Shown here: one piece after another, positions 54,855-63,850 of the stretch
Position numbering within the stretch: the stretch's first letter is position 1
How the letters are laid out: each line of letters starts with the position of its first letter
Assembly: GCA_951812715.1 (NCBI GenBank)
Contig: OX638323.1
Coordinates: 3,204,577-3,268,576, forward strand
DNA: 64,000 nucleotides
Reading direction: 5' to 3'
DNA from: an uncultured Pseudohongiella sp.
Lineage (GTDB): Bacteria; Pseudomonadota; Gammaproteobacteria; Pseudomonadales; Pseudohongiellaceae
Program-made: the position numbers and the translations under genes
Notes under the pieces: generated by a model
What the model was told of the DNA's origin: nothing
The model's input: only the letters and a program-made list of their open reading frames with translations
Databases searched by the model: none

Positions 54855-57587
54855 TTGGATAATTTATTGCTGGGCCTGAGCGAGTTTTTCGAGCGCCTTC
54901 CCAATCGCGTGCTAGGCGCGCGCAACTTCGTTCTTACCGGCGTGGTGGTGATCACCGTGCTGATGCTCTACGGCGCAATCACGCGCACCGAGCTTGATCT
55001 CAGCACCGATGCCTATCTCGACCAGACCGATCCGGCCATCGAGGCGCTCGATGAATACCGGCGCCAGTTCGGCAGCGACGATTCGGTCCTGCTGATCTAC
55101 CGGGCTCTCGATGGCGACGTGTTTTCCCGCGAGTCCCTCACCGCGGTGCAGCAACTTACCGACGATCTGCGCAACTGGCAGGATCTTGACCCGGCCGATT
55201 ATCCGTCTGAAATCAGTGGCGTAGCGGTAGATTTCAACGAACTCAATCATATTCGCCGGGTGCAGTCGGTGGCCAATGTCCGCTTCCAGCGCAACGAAGG
55301 CGACACCTTGCTGTCGCTGCGCCTGGTGCCGGCGGAACTGCCGGAATCCGAAGAAGAGCTGACGCTGATCAAGACGCGCGCGCTGGCGCGGGATGATCTG
55401 GTCGGCATGATGTATTCGGCCAACGCCGAGTACGGCATGATCATGATCCAGACTGATTTTGGCATGCAGCCGGTGGAGAATTACACTCCCGCGGTGGATT
55501 CCCCCGACGTCGCCCTCGACGCCAGCTTCGATTTTTCCGCGGATGGGTTCCTCGAACTGGACTTCGACGAGCAAGCCGAGATTGCCGAAGTCGATTTCGA
55601 ACCCGTCGACGTATTTTCCTATACCACCTTCCATGTCGCCAGCACCGCGCTTTGGGAGAAGTACGACGACCAGCTCGATTACTACCCGGTAGGCACGCCG
55701 CCGACCATGGGCTTCATGCAGGGCGTACTCGATCAGTTGGCGGTGCTCGGGGTGCTCATGGTGTTGATCTTCGTCATACTGCTGTGGATTCTATTCCGAT
55801 CCTTCAGCGCCGTGCTGTGGCCCATTGTCACGATCGCGCTGAGCGTGGCCTGGACCTGGGGGGTCACGGTATGGCTTGGCATTACCGTATCGACGTTCAT
55901 CTCGCTCACGGTGCTACTGGTATTCGCGGTGGGCATCGCCGACTGCGTGCATGTGATGAACGCTTATTTCTCCTACCGCCGAGAGGGGGAAGAGCACTAT
56001 CGCGCGATATCCCGCTCCTTCGGGCGAACGGGACTCGCACTCCTGGTCACCACCTTGACCACTTCGGCCGGAGTGCTGGCGCTTACCACGTCTGAACTGC
56101 TGCCGATGCAGGTATTCGGATTCATGTCCGCCGCCGGCGTCATGCTGGCGTTTTTCTTCACCGTGATATTGCTGCCGATTCTGCTCGACATCTGGCATCC
56201 GGGCTTCCCCGGCCATGAAAAACTCTCGATTCCGGATCGGCTCGCGCGGATTTGGAACGGACTCAGGCGCAACCGCAAAATCACGCTTGTCGTGATCTTT
56301 GCCGTCCTGCTTTACGTCAGCTTCGGCTTTGCCTTGGGCGCCTATATCTTGTTCATCAGTATGCTTACTTACGCTGTAGTGAACTGGCATCAACAGATCC
56401 TGCGCGTCGTGCCTTATATCGTGGCTCGCCGACCTTGGCAGATACTAACAGTGTTCGCCGGTATTTTCGGACTATGCGTCTACGGCGCGACCCGGGTCGA
56501 GATCGACACCAACATTTCTGAACTGGTCAAGGAAGATCACCCCTTGCGCCGGGCTTATGAGGTCGTCGACGAAAACATGGCGGGCTCCCAGAGCATGGTC
56601 ATCGTGATCGACACCAATGTGGACGAAGGCATGCTCGACCCTCCGATACTACAGGCAGTAGATGATCTGCAGGGCCGCATTCTTGAGACCCAGAGCGAGC
56701 ATCTCACTCGTACTCACTCCCTTGTGAACGTGGTAAAGGACATCAACGAGGTCATGAACGACGGCGACCCCGCCTTCTATCGCGTGCCGGAAACGCGGCA
56801 GATGGTTTCCCAGTTGCTGTACTTGTTCAACAGCGCCAACCCCGAAGACAGGCGCGCGCTGGTATCGGACGATTACAGCAAGGCCCAGGTCACGCTGAAT
56901 ATCCGCAATTCGAGCACCAACGAATACCAGGGCTTTTTCGACGAAATCGGCGAGGAAATCGACGCCAGCTTCGCGCATTTACGCGACGATTATCCGGATT
57001 TGGAAGTCACCCTGACCGGCAGCATGGCCCTGCTTTGGCGCATGTCGGATGAAATATCCAAATCCCAGGTCGAGAGTTTTGCCATCGCCCTGGCAGTCAT
57101 AAGCGTAATGCTGATCGTCACCCTCGGTTCCCTGCAAGGCGGCCTGATCGCCATGATTCCCAACCTGATTCCGGCCTTTCTCGGTTTCGGACTGATGGGC
57201 CTGTTCGGCATTCCGCTCGATACGGACACTTTGCTGATAGCGCCGGTCATCATCGGCATCGCGGTGGACGACACGATTCATTTCATGACCCATTACCGGG
57301 TGCAATTGATCAAGACCGGCAGTATCAGCGAATCCCTGCGCCTGACGATCAGACATGTGGGCCAGGCGGTGATGTTCACCACCATGGTGCTGGGGCTTGG
57401 TTTCATGCTGCTGAGTTTTTCCGATTATCTCGGCATGGCCAGAATGGGATTTTTCGGATCGCTGGCTATCATCATGGCCCTGGCCTGTGACCTGTTTCTG
57501 ATTCCGGCCATGATCATGATTTTCAAGCCGACTTTCGGCGTCAAAAACGCGGACAAACGGATCAGTTTCACGGAGAGTCCCGCATGA
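54855..57587 (+). CDS. RND/MMPL-family exporter
   Basis: About 910 aa, two repeats of a membrane bundle with large periplasmic loops. First bundle: FISLTVLLVFAVGIADCVHV; second: DTLLIAPVIIGIAVDDTIHF, each with the Asp residues used for proton relay. Transports lipids or hydrophobic compounds. The natural start is unclear: a TTG at 54855 reading LDNLLLGLSEFFERLPNRV fits the family, and the frame stays open to another TTG at 54792. The IS3 fragment just upstream may have cut off the original promoter and start. Overlaps the next gene (ATGA). Confidence 0.83.
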   Translation: MDNLLLGLSEFFERLPNRVLGARNFVLTGVVVITVLMLYGAITRTELDLSTDAYLDQTDPAIEALDEYRRQFGSDDSVLLIYRALDGDVFSRESLTAVQQLTDDLRNWQDLDPADYPSEISGVAVDFNELNHIRRVQSVANVRFQRNEGDTLLSLRLVPAELPESEEELTLIKTRALARDDLVGMMYSANAEYGMIMIQTDFGMQPVENYTPAVDSPDVALDASFDFSADGFLELDFDEQAEIAEVDFEPVDVFSYTTFHVASTALWEKYDDQLDYYPVGTPPTMGFMQGVLDQLAVLGVLMVLIFVILLWILFRSFSAVLWPIVTIALSVAWTWGVTVWLGITVSTFISLTVLLVFAVGIADCVHVMNAYFSYRREGEEHYRAISRSFGRTGLALLVTTLTTSAGVLALTTSELLPMQVFGFMSAAGVMLAFFFTVILLPILLDIWHPGFPGHEKLSIPDRLARIWNGLRRNRKITLVVIFAVLLYVSFGFALGAYILFISMLTYAVVNWHQQILRVVPYIVARRPWQILTVFAGIFGLCVYGATRVEIDTNISELVKEDHPLRRAYEVVDENMAGSQSMVIVIDTNVDEGMLDPPILQAVDDLQGRILETQSEHLTRTHSLVNVVKDINEVMNDGDPAFYRVPETRQMVSQLLYLFNSANPEDRRALVSDDYSKAQVTLNIRNSSTNEYQGFFDEIGEEIDASFAHLRDDYPDLEVTLTGSMALLWRMSDEISKSQVESFAIALAVISVMLIVTLGSLQGGLIAMIPNLIPAFLGFGLMGLFGIPLDTDTLLIAPVIIGIAVDDTIHFMTHYRVQLIKTGSISESLRLTIRHVGQAVMFTTMVLGLGFMLLSFSDYLGMARMGFFGSLAIIMALACDLFLIPAMIMIFKPTFGVKNADKRISFTESPA

Positions 57588-58519
57588 TTGCCCGCATATT
57601 CGCGCTACTGGTTCTGGCCGCCGCTGTCTTTCCTGTCTCGGCGCAGTTGCCCGACGGGGAGCAGTTGCCTGAAGAGACTCAGATACCCGACGAGACGCAA
57701 TTGCCCGATGGCCTTGAAATCATGCGCCAGGTGGAGGAATACCAGCGCGCCACTTCCGACTCGGCCTTCAATCGCATGCAATTGTCGACCTGTCGCTTCG
57801 GCATCAGCGAAAACCGCATCACCTGCGCCGAAAGGCCGCGGGTCAAGGCGCTGGAATCGGTGGGCAAGAACTACGGGCCCGAGGGTCTGGACAGCCGCAG
57901 CGTCACCATCGTGCTCGAACCGGCGGACGAGCGCGGCATCGGTTTGCTCAGTTATGTCTATGACGATGCCGCGCGGCAGAACGAGTCCTGGATCTATCTT
58001 TCCGCTCTCGGGCGGGTAAAACGCATTGCCAGCGGCAATTCGGACGAAGAATCCGAGGCCGCGTCGCTGTTCGGCTCCGAGTTCACTACCGAGGACATGG
58101 ACACCGGCAAGCTTGAGCAATATGAGATCAATGTGCTTGAAGAGACTGTCGAAGGCGGCAGGGAAGTATGGGTCATCGAACTCATTCCCAACGAGGAGCG
58201 CGCTCGGGAAACGCGTTACGGCCGCATCGTCAACTACATCGACAAGGAACGCTATGTGGGCTTGCGCTCGGACATGTACGATCACTACGGCAATGCGGTA
58301 AAGCGGATGCTTGCGTCCAGGGTGGAACTGATTGACGATGTCTGGATGGCGCGGTCCGCGACCATGATGAATCTGGTCACCAACCGGCTGTCGAATATGG
58401 CGATTCTCGAGATTTATACGGGCATCGATGTCGAAGACGAAGTTCTCACGCAACGCACTTTGACTGATGCTGCGTTTCGCGAGACGCAGCTACAATCCAT
58501 CCGGTCTCAGGTTGAGTAA
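57584..58519 (+). CDS. outer-membrane lipoprotein-sorting (LolA-like) protein
   Basis: 311 aa with a signal peptide (MIARIFALLVLAAAVFPVSA). Residues about 45-300 form a LolA/LolB-like domain (QRATSDSAFNRM, SWIYLSALGRVKRIA, EVWVIELIPNEE). Commonly encoded after an RND/MMPL exporter, as here, and thought to carry its hydrophobic substrate across the periplasm. A short degenerate repeat (PDGEQLPEETQIPDETQLPD) follows the signal peptide. Its 3' two-thirds is duplicated at 62202. Confidence 0.83.
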   Translation: MIARIFALLVLAAAVFPVSAQLPDGEQLPEETQIPDETQLPDGLEIMRQVEEYQRATSDSAFNRMQLSTCRFGISENRITCAERPRVKALESVGKNYGPEGLDSRSVTIVLEPADERGIGLLSYVYDDAARQNESWIYLSALGRVKRIASGNSDEESEAASLFGSEFTTEDMDTGKLEQYEINVLEETVEGGREVWVIELIPNEERARETRYGRIVNYIDKERYVGLRSDMYDHYGNAVKRMLASRVELIDDVWMARSATMMNLVTNRLSNMAILEIYTGIDVEDEVLTQRTLTDAAFRETQLQSIRSQVE

Positions 58520-58570
58520 ACCGGACGGTGTGGCTTCGAGCGGGGCTGCGGGCGGGAGCGCCTTTTCGCT
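57894..58570 (+). repeat. 677-bp direct repeat, copy A
   Basis: Covers the 3' two-thirds of the LolA-like gene and 51 bp beyond its stop. Matches 62202-62878 at a constant offset of 4308 bp with about six mismatches noted by eye and no gap. The copies enclose the DUF433/DUF5615, Shedu and transposase genes. Confidence 0.92.
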
Positions 58571-58761
58571 AAATATTTTCATGGATCGCCTTGGCTGCCA
58601 GTAACGACGAACTTTCCCGCTCGCAAAAAGCTGCCGTTGACGATGACCTTGTCAGACCTCTATCGATCAGTGCGGTCGGGTCTGATCCATCTTGCTACAA
58701 TAGTGACGTGGTTTTCGAACCCGGTTCAGCCACAATGGAAGCCAATTTTACGGAGTTGACC

Positions 58762-59025
58762 ATGACCCAGACCCAGACATCCGAACTGATTGATCGCATC
58801 ACTATAAACCCGGATATCTTCGGCGGTAAGCCCATTGTCCGTGGCATGAGAATCGCCGTTGAACACGTCCTTGGGAAGCTCGCCGCCGGCGATTCTCCCG
58901 AAACGATTCTGAAGGAATATCCAATTCTCGAATCCGAGGACATACAGGCATGTCTGGTATTCGCCCATCGCTCGCTGTCGGGCGAGCATGTGTTTGATCG
59001 ACGCCGGGTGCAAAAGCCATCGTGA
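58762..59025 (+). CDS. DUF433 protein, likely antitoxin
   Basis: 87 aa with DUF433 core: DRITINPDIFGGKPIVRGMRI and LGKLAAGDSPETILKEYPIL, a winged-helix-like fold found in the antitoxin partner of DUF5615/PIN-like proteins. GGAG precedes the chosen ATG. Stop overlaps the next gene's GTG. Confidence 0.85.
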   Translation: MTQTQTSELIDRITINPDIFGGKPIVRGMRIAVEHVLGKLAAGDSPETILKEYPILESEDIQACLVFAHRSLSGEHVFDRRRVQKPS

Positions 59026-59381
59026 AGTTTCTGCTCGATATGTGCGTTGCATCCAACCTGCTGAACAAGACCCTGGTCGATCTCGGTCACGATGTGCTCT
59101 CCGCTTATGCCGGTTATACAACTGCTTCGGACGAGAGCTTGCTTGAGCTTGCGCTTCAGGAAGACCGCATACTGGTTACCAATGACAAGGACTTCGGCGA
59201 GCTTGTCTTCTCCCTGCGTCGGCCACACCCTTGCATTGTTCGGCTGGACGGAATGACAGTAGACGAAGAGGCTGCGGCCATGCAAAACCTGATTGCGGGT
59301 TTCGCCCCTGCAATGCGGGAAAGAGCAATCATCGTCGTTACGGTCAGCCACGTGCGGGTGCGGACTGCCGTAGACAATTGA
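59022..59381 (+). CDS. DUF5615 PIN-like protein, likely toxin
   Basis: 119 aa. KFLLDMCV places the first PIN acidic residue, LVTNDKDFGEL the second group. DUF5615 proteins are small PIN-like nucleases usually paired with DUF433. GTG start overlaps the DUF433 stop (GTGA), so the two are co-translated. Inferred toxin; activity not shown for most members. Confidence 0.85.
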   Translation: MKFLLDMCVASNLLNKTLVDLGHDVLSAYAGYTTASDESLLELALQEDRILVTNDKDFGELVFSLRRPHPCIVRLDGMTVDEEAAAMQNLIAGFAPAMRERAIIVVTVSHVRVRTAVDN

Positions 59382-59553
59382 TCCGGAAAGGCGAACAAGT
59401 CTCGGGCGCCGTGTTGTAAACAAATAGATGTGTCCGGTTTAAGAACATATCAGCTGTCCGCAGCGGTTGTTCATTTCATGGATCGACAGTCCTAGTAGGC
59501 GTAGCGCGCTCATTTGATCCTGCCGGCTGTCGAAATCCAATAGGAGAGGCACT

Positions 59554-60864
59554 GTGATTGGCTTTGATGTCAAACAACGCAGCGTTGTTCTGAAATATGA
59601 GCCGGAGTTAGACGTCGGCTGGGTCCGGACGAAACTCAATACTGATCGTCCAGTGACCATAAGTCGGGCATTCACCTTCAAGAAAAGCGACCTGATATCC
59701 GGGCCGTCTGAGACTAAGGAGATTGACGAGCCAGTTTTCCAATTCCGTCTTGCTGCTCGAAGAGACGGATATTTCCGCATAGCTGGGCGAATATTGGGAA
59801 CCGCCAATGACGTTCTGATCGCCGATCAAGGTATCACGCTCGAACGGAAACTCTTTGTCGCTGAACGCAACATTCGGATATTCCGGCGGATTGCCAAGGT
59901 GAAACAGGATGACGCCGAGATTGTCATAGGCGGTGACCGTGAGGATAGCATCCCAATAGAGGTGTTCCGCGAGTTGCTCGACAGGTTTCCTAATTCTGGC
60001 GAGCTCGACCGCTACGCAAGCGCGCGAGTTGAGACCATCATCGGAGAATTCTTCGATGGAATGAAGAGTGCTAGGGACAATTACGAAGTCTATCTGAGCA
60101 AGAGAAACTCGTCCGTTAGCGACAGGCCGCTTGAGCAGGGGCTGCTTCTGCAAGCGGAAATCGACAAGTTCGTCTACCTGCGCGACACAATTTCTGCTTG
60201 GCTTGAGAAAGCCGAGACATATTCCGAGCGAGATTGGCAAAGGATGATCATAAAGGTGATCCTCCTGATATTCCCGAAGTATGTCGCTTTGCTGGAGAGT
60301 GTCGAAATTGCGGATTTCTACTCATCTCCGGGCCGCACAAAAAAGAGGTACGTCGACCTGTGCCTCGTCGATGCCAATGGAAATATCGACGTCATCGAAA
60401 TTAAGAAGCCATTCGACAACGCCGTCCTGAGCAAGAGTCTCTACCGGGACAATAGCCTTCCGGCAAGGGAACTATCTGGAAGCATCATGCAGGCGGAGAA
60501 ATATATTTTCCACCTTTCAAATTGGGGTGTCGCGGGCGAGCGCGCACTGTCCAAGCGATATGAAGCGGAACTGCCGACCGGAATGTCGATCCGCATCACC
60601 AATCCTAAGGCGATGATCATTCTGGGGCGGGACCAATTGTTGAGTGGCCAACGGGCGTTGTCGTCAAGTCAGATGCTCGACCTGGAGGTCATCAAACGCA
60701 AATACGCCAATATAATGGACATTCTCACATACGATGACCTTTTGCGACGCTTGGAAAACATCATCGCTTCGCTCTCTCAACGAATGACTGCAAATGGGTC
60801 GAGGCGTACATCCCGCAGCGGACGCCGCAAAGGCAGAAAAGGGACGGATTCGGACCAACGCTAG
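59554..60864 (+). CDS. sduA: Shedu anti-phage nuclease (DUF4263)
   Basis: 436 aa. N-terminal region (1-190) of unknown fold, then the DUF4263 nuclease of Shedu: RYVDLCLVD with D268, VIEIKKP with E282 and K284 (PD-(D/E)xK active site), and YRDNSLPARELSGSIMQAEKY with Q313. Shedu is a single-gene phage-defence system. GTG start with AGGAGAGG at 59542-59549. The C-terminal 25 residues are a basic tail. Confidence 0.87.
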   Translation: MIGFDVKQRSVVLKYEPELDVGWVRTKLNTDRPVTISRAFTFKKSDLISGPSETKEIDEPVFQFRLAARRDGYFRIAGRILGTANDVLIADQGITLERKLFVAERNIRIFRRIAKVKQDDAEIVIGGDREDSIPIEVFRELLDRFPNSGELDRYASARVETIIGEFFDGMKSARDNYEVYLSKRNSSVSDRPLEQGLLLQAEIDKFVYLRDTISAWLEKAETYSERDWQRMIIKVILLIFPKYVALLESVEIADFYSSPGRTKKRYVDLCLVDANGNIDVIEIKKPFDNAVLSKSLYRDNSLPARELSGSIMQAEKYIFHLSNWGVAGERALSKRYEAELPTGMSIRITNPKAMIILGRDQLLSGQRALSSSQMLDLEVIKRKYANIMDILTYDDLLRRLENIIASLSQRMTANGSRRTSRSGRRKGRKGTDSDQR

Positions 60865-60979
60865 CCAACCCCAATTCCGTGCTTTTTCGTGAAATCAAAC
60901 GACACGGATGATCCGCGTATCACGCCGCCGACGATCTTCCCGCGCTGGCGTTCGAGCAGAGTCTCATTAGTAGTCTCAT

Positions 60980-60990
60980 TGGGACACCCA
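60980..60990. repeat. 11-bp inverted repeat flanking the transposase (left)
   Basis: TGGGACACCCA here and its exact complement TGGGTGTCCCA at 62184-62194 bracket the Y1 transposase gene, possibly as element ends. Confidence 0.4.
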
Positions 60991-61137
60991 TCAGCCAAAT
61001 CAGTGTACATGAATTCAGTTCAACTTGAAGATTGATGGAAGAAATGAAGGGCTGATTCGAGACTGGCGGTCTGGGGTACTTTCTCACGGCTACGGGCGAT
61101 GCCACCCGTTGGGGCGTTAAAATGAGGCCGTCCTAGG

Positions 61138-62100
61138 CTACGCGGTTTTTTTGGTCCGGCTCCTTTCCCTGGCCGCCAACTTGTCCAAGCCGTTGAAAAT
61201 CGTGATCGATTCCTTTTGAATCTCCAGCGCCAGCATCTGCCATTGCGCCTGGTTCAGATACAAGTTCGACAAAGCAGACGGGGCCTCTTGCGGTATAAAA
61301 CCCTTCTTGTCCGCGCGCACGATGCGCCCGGCCCAATCCACCAGTTCGATATAGTCCCGCAGACCAATCGGCAATGAAGCCGGCTCCTGGTCGTGCTCCA
61401 GACCAGTCTGGAACGGCATCAGTCTTCGAGAGGGGCATTTGGTCGAATCGTTGCTTTCCGAAACCGCTCCGCGAACGCGTGCCTGGATGGAAGTAAAATC
61501 AGATTCGTGGAGCGTTTCGCTGATGCCGGCTCGCACCGGATTCAGGTCAACATAGGTCATGCACGACAGTAAGGCCGCCTCATCCAGCAGCGCCTGGGAC
61601 TTGAATCGCCCTTCCCAGAACCTTCCCATACAGTCGTCTTCCTTGTTGGCCCTGCGGGCCATGTATTCATTCAGACAACGCATGAACCAACTGATGCTGG
61701 TCAATCGTTCGCGCCAGGTTGCGACGATTCGGTCCAGTTGCCGGAAATCCGCCTCGGTGCAAAGCTCCCCTCGCAGGTAGCAATGCACTAGCGGATCGCC
61801 CTTGTACAGACTCAGCCAGCGTTGGATGACTTCATCCTGGCCCCAAGCACGGCTTTGGGCCTGGTCCACATGCAGGACGACATGGTAATGATTGCTCATG
61901 ACCGCGTACGCGGCGATGTCGATGGCGAAGACTTCGCCCAGCAGCAACAGGCGATCCACCAACCAGGGTTTGCGGTGGTCGAAGTTCTTGCCGGAATACG
62001 CGTCTTTGCCACAGAGAAAGGCCCGCCGGACACACCGGGAGACGCAATGGTAGTAGGGTGTGTCCGCCAGCGAGACGATTTGGGAACGGGGCCGGGTCAT
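61138..62100 (-). CDS. Y1 (HUH) transposase, RAYT-like
   Basis: 320 aa with the Y1_Tnp core: TPYYHCVSRCVRRAFLC at the start, the metal-binding HUH motif as SNHYHVVLH (H71, H73), and MTYVDLNPVRAGISE further on. Longer than IS200 TnpA, like the REP-associated transposase group. Intact frame. It has inverted 11-bp repeats on both sides. Confidence 0.83.
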   Translation of the reverse strand: MTRPRSQIVSLADTPYYHCVSRCVRRAFLCGKDAYSGKNFDHRKPWLVDRLLLLGEVFAIDIAAYAVMSNHYHVVLHVDQAQSRAWGQDEVIQRWLSLYKGDPLVHCYLRGELCTEADFRQLDRIVATWRERLTSISWFMRCLNEYMARRANKEDDCMGRFWEGRFKSQALLDEAALLSCMTYVDLNPVRAGISETLHESDFTSIQARVRGAVSESNDSTKCPSRRLMPFQTGLEHDQEPASLPIGLRDYIELVDWAGRIVRADKKGFIPQEAPSALSNLYLNQAQWQMLALEIQKESITIFNGLDKLAARERSRTKKTA

Positions 62101-62183
62101 GCTTTGCCTGCAGGTCTTTTGGATCCTTGCAGATAGGTATAGTCAATATTCTCCGGAAGGCTATATCTTGGGAGAGTTTAGGG

Positions 62184-62194
62184 TGGGTGTCCCA
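62184..62194. repeat. 11-bp inverted repeat flanking the transposase (right)
   Basis: Complement of 60980-60990, lying 7 bp before the start of the duplicated LolA-like segment. Confidence 0.4.
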
Positions 62195-62201
62195 TGGAGC
62201 C

Positions 62202-62827
62202 GCCGCAGCGTCACCATCGTGCTCGAACCGGCGGACGAGCGCGGCATCGGTTTGCTCAGTTATGTCTATGACGATGCCGCGCGGCAGAACGAGTCCTGGA
62301 TCTATCTTTCCGCTCTTGGGCGGGTAAAACGCATTGCCAGCGGCAATTCGGACGAAGAATCCGAGGCCGCGTCGCTGTTCGGCTCCGAGTTCACTACCGA
62401 GGACATGGACACCGGCAAGCTTGAGCAATATGAGATCAATGTGCTTGAAGAGACTGTCGAAGGCGGCAGGGAAGTATGGGTCATCGAACTCATTCCCAAC
62501 GAGGAGCGCGCTCGGGAAACGCGTTACGGCCGCATCGTCAACTACATCGACAAGGAACGTTATGTGAGCTTGCGCTCGGACATGTACGATCACTACGGCA
62601 ATGCGGTAAAGCGGATGCTTGCGTCCAGGGTGGAACTGATTGACGATGTCTGGATGGCGCGGTCCGCGACGATGATGAATCTGGTCACCAACCGGCTGTC
62701 GAATATGGCGGTTCTCGAGATTTATACGGGCATCGATGTCGAAGACGAAGTTCTCACGCAACGCACTTTGACTGATGCTGCGTTTCGCGAGACGCAGCTA
62801 CAATCCATCCGGTCGCAGGTTGAGTAA
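62202..62827 (+). pseudogene. 5'-truncated duplicate of the LolA-like gene
   Basis: Same reading as the tail of the gene at 57584-58519 from SVTIVLEPADERG to the final QVE, but without signal peptide and the first 100 residues. An upstream frame is open but runs against the transposase gene start. Not expected to give an exported protein. Confidence 0.87.
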
Positions 62828-62878
62828 ACCGGACGGTGTGGCTTCGAGCGGGGCTGCGGGCGGGAGCGCCTTTTCGCT
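62202..62878 (+). repeat. 677-bp direct repeat, copy B
   Basis: Near-identical to 57894-58570. Ends at the shared ttttcgct; beyond it the two flanks differ completely. Confidence 0.92.
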
Positions 62879-63063
62879 GAATCTCCGCCTTTTCATCGGA
62901 CAGCTTCCCAATGTGCGTAGACTACCTTAACAGACTGTCCAAATTTGGCCGACCACTTCTTTAATAAGGGGGAACGGTCACTGTTTCTACAGAGAACCAC
63001 CGCACGACTCAACTCATTCGTACACCGGGTTCGAGCATAGCTCCAAGCGCTCGGCAAACTTGT

Positions 63064-63092
63064 TGGTGACAATTCGAGTTATCTCACCTAGA
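63064..63092 (+). promoter_or_regulatory. sigma-70-like promoter of the toxin-antitoxin pair
   Basis: GTGACA (63064-63069), 17-bp spacer, TAGAAT (63087-63092); each hexamer has one mismatch to consensus. Start of translation is 35 bp downstream. Confidence 0.55.
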
Positions 63093-63127
63093 ATTTGTTT
63101 TATGCTTATACACACAAGAGAGTCAAC

Positions 63128-63364
63128 ATGACTCGCTGGAATCTCGTCATTTCCGATGACACGGATCGCTCTGTGAGGGGCTACCTTGCTAGAACCGGCG
63201 GCAAGAAAGGAGATTTGTCGCGATTTGTCGACCGTGCGGTTCGGCAGGCGATATTCTGGGAAACGCTCGACTCTGTCTGGCAGCGCAACAAGGACCTTAC
63301 CCAGAACGAGGTTCAGGCCCTGGCTGATGAGGCGGTGGCGCAAGTCCGTGCGAGTCGTTCTTGA
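63128..63364 (+). CDS. ribbon-helix-helix antitoxin
   Basis: 78 aa. WNLVISDDTDRSVRGYLART then LSRFVDRAVRQAIFWETLD resembles RHH antitoxins that pair with PIN toxins; the N-terminal strand would bind DNA. Overlaps the toxin gene by 17 bp. ATG at MTRWNL preferred to earlier codons. Confidence 0.75.
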   Translation: MTRWNLVISDDTDRSVRGYLARTGGKKGDLSRFVDRAVRQAIFWETLDSVWQRNKDLTQNEVQALADEAVAQVRASRS

Positions 63365-63770
63365 TACGAATGTCCTGATCAGCGCCTTGATCTCAAGCTC
63401 CGGCCCGCCCGGACAACTGCTCTCCGCGGTCAAGCGCGGTGACTTGACGCTCGTGACGTCTGAGTATCAGCTAGAAGAATTGCGGAATGTTCTCGGGCGC
63501 GAAAGATTGCGGTCATATATCAGGCCCGAGGAAGCGCAGGACCTGATAGACAATCTGGAGACGATTGGATCATTGATCTCCGACTTGCCCGAGTGTGGGC
63601 TTTCGCCTGACCCTGCTGACAACCCAATACTCGCCACTGCAATAGCCGGGAAAGCGGATCTGATTGTTTCAGGAGACAAGGCGGACATGCTCGCCTTGGG
63701 ATATGTGGACGATATCCAGATCGTACCTCCAGCTTCGGCTATGGCGAAGCTCGGTCGCGTCAGCGACTAA
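63348..63770 (+). CDS. PIN-domain toxin (COG1569 type)
   Basis: 140 aa. RVVLDTNVLISALIS gives the first catalytic Asp (D6); LSPDPADNPILATAIAG and LIVSGDKADMLAL give the further acidic residues. Predicted RNase. GTG start (63348-63350) inside the antitoxin gene fits the usual length; the longer frame is a shadow of the antitoxin. Confidence 0.85.
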   Translation: MRVVLDTNVLISALISSSGPPGQLLSAVKRGDLTLVTSEYQLEELRNVLGRERLRSYIRPEEAQDLIDNLETIGSLISDLPECGLSPDPADNPILATAIAGKADLIVSGDKADMLALGYVDDIQIVPPASAMAKLGRVSD

Positions 63771-63850
63771 CGGTATCGAGGGCTCGGGCAACTCTGGTTT
63801 CTGCGTCGTAGTTGACGCCATTCTTGCAGAGATGGCGCAGCTTCTGGAAA

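Noticed and set aside
60865..61137. Possible IS30-type fragment (FREIKRHG) after Shedu
   Set aside because: Only about eight residues fit and a stop follows; not enough to call.
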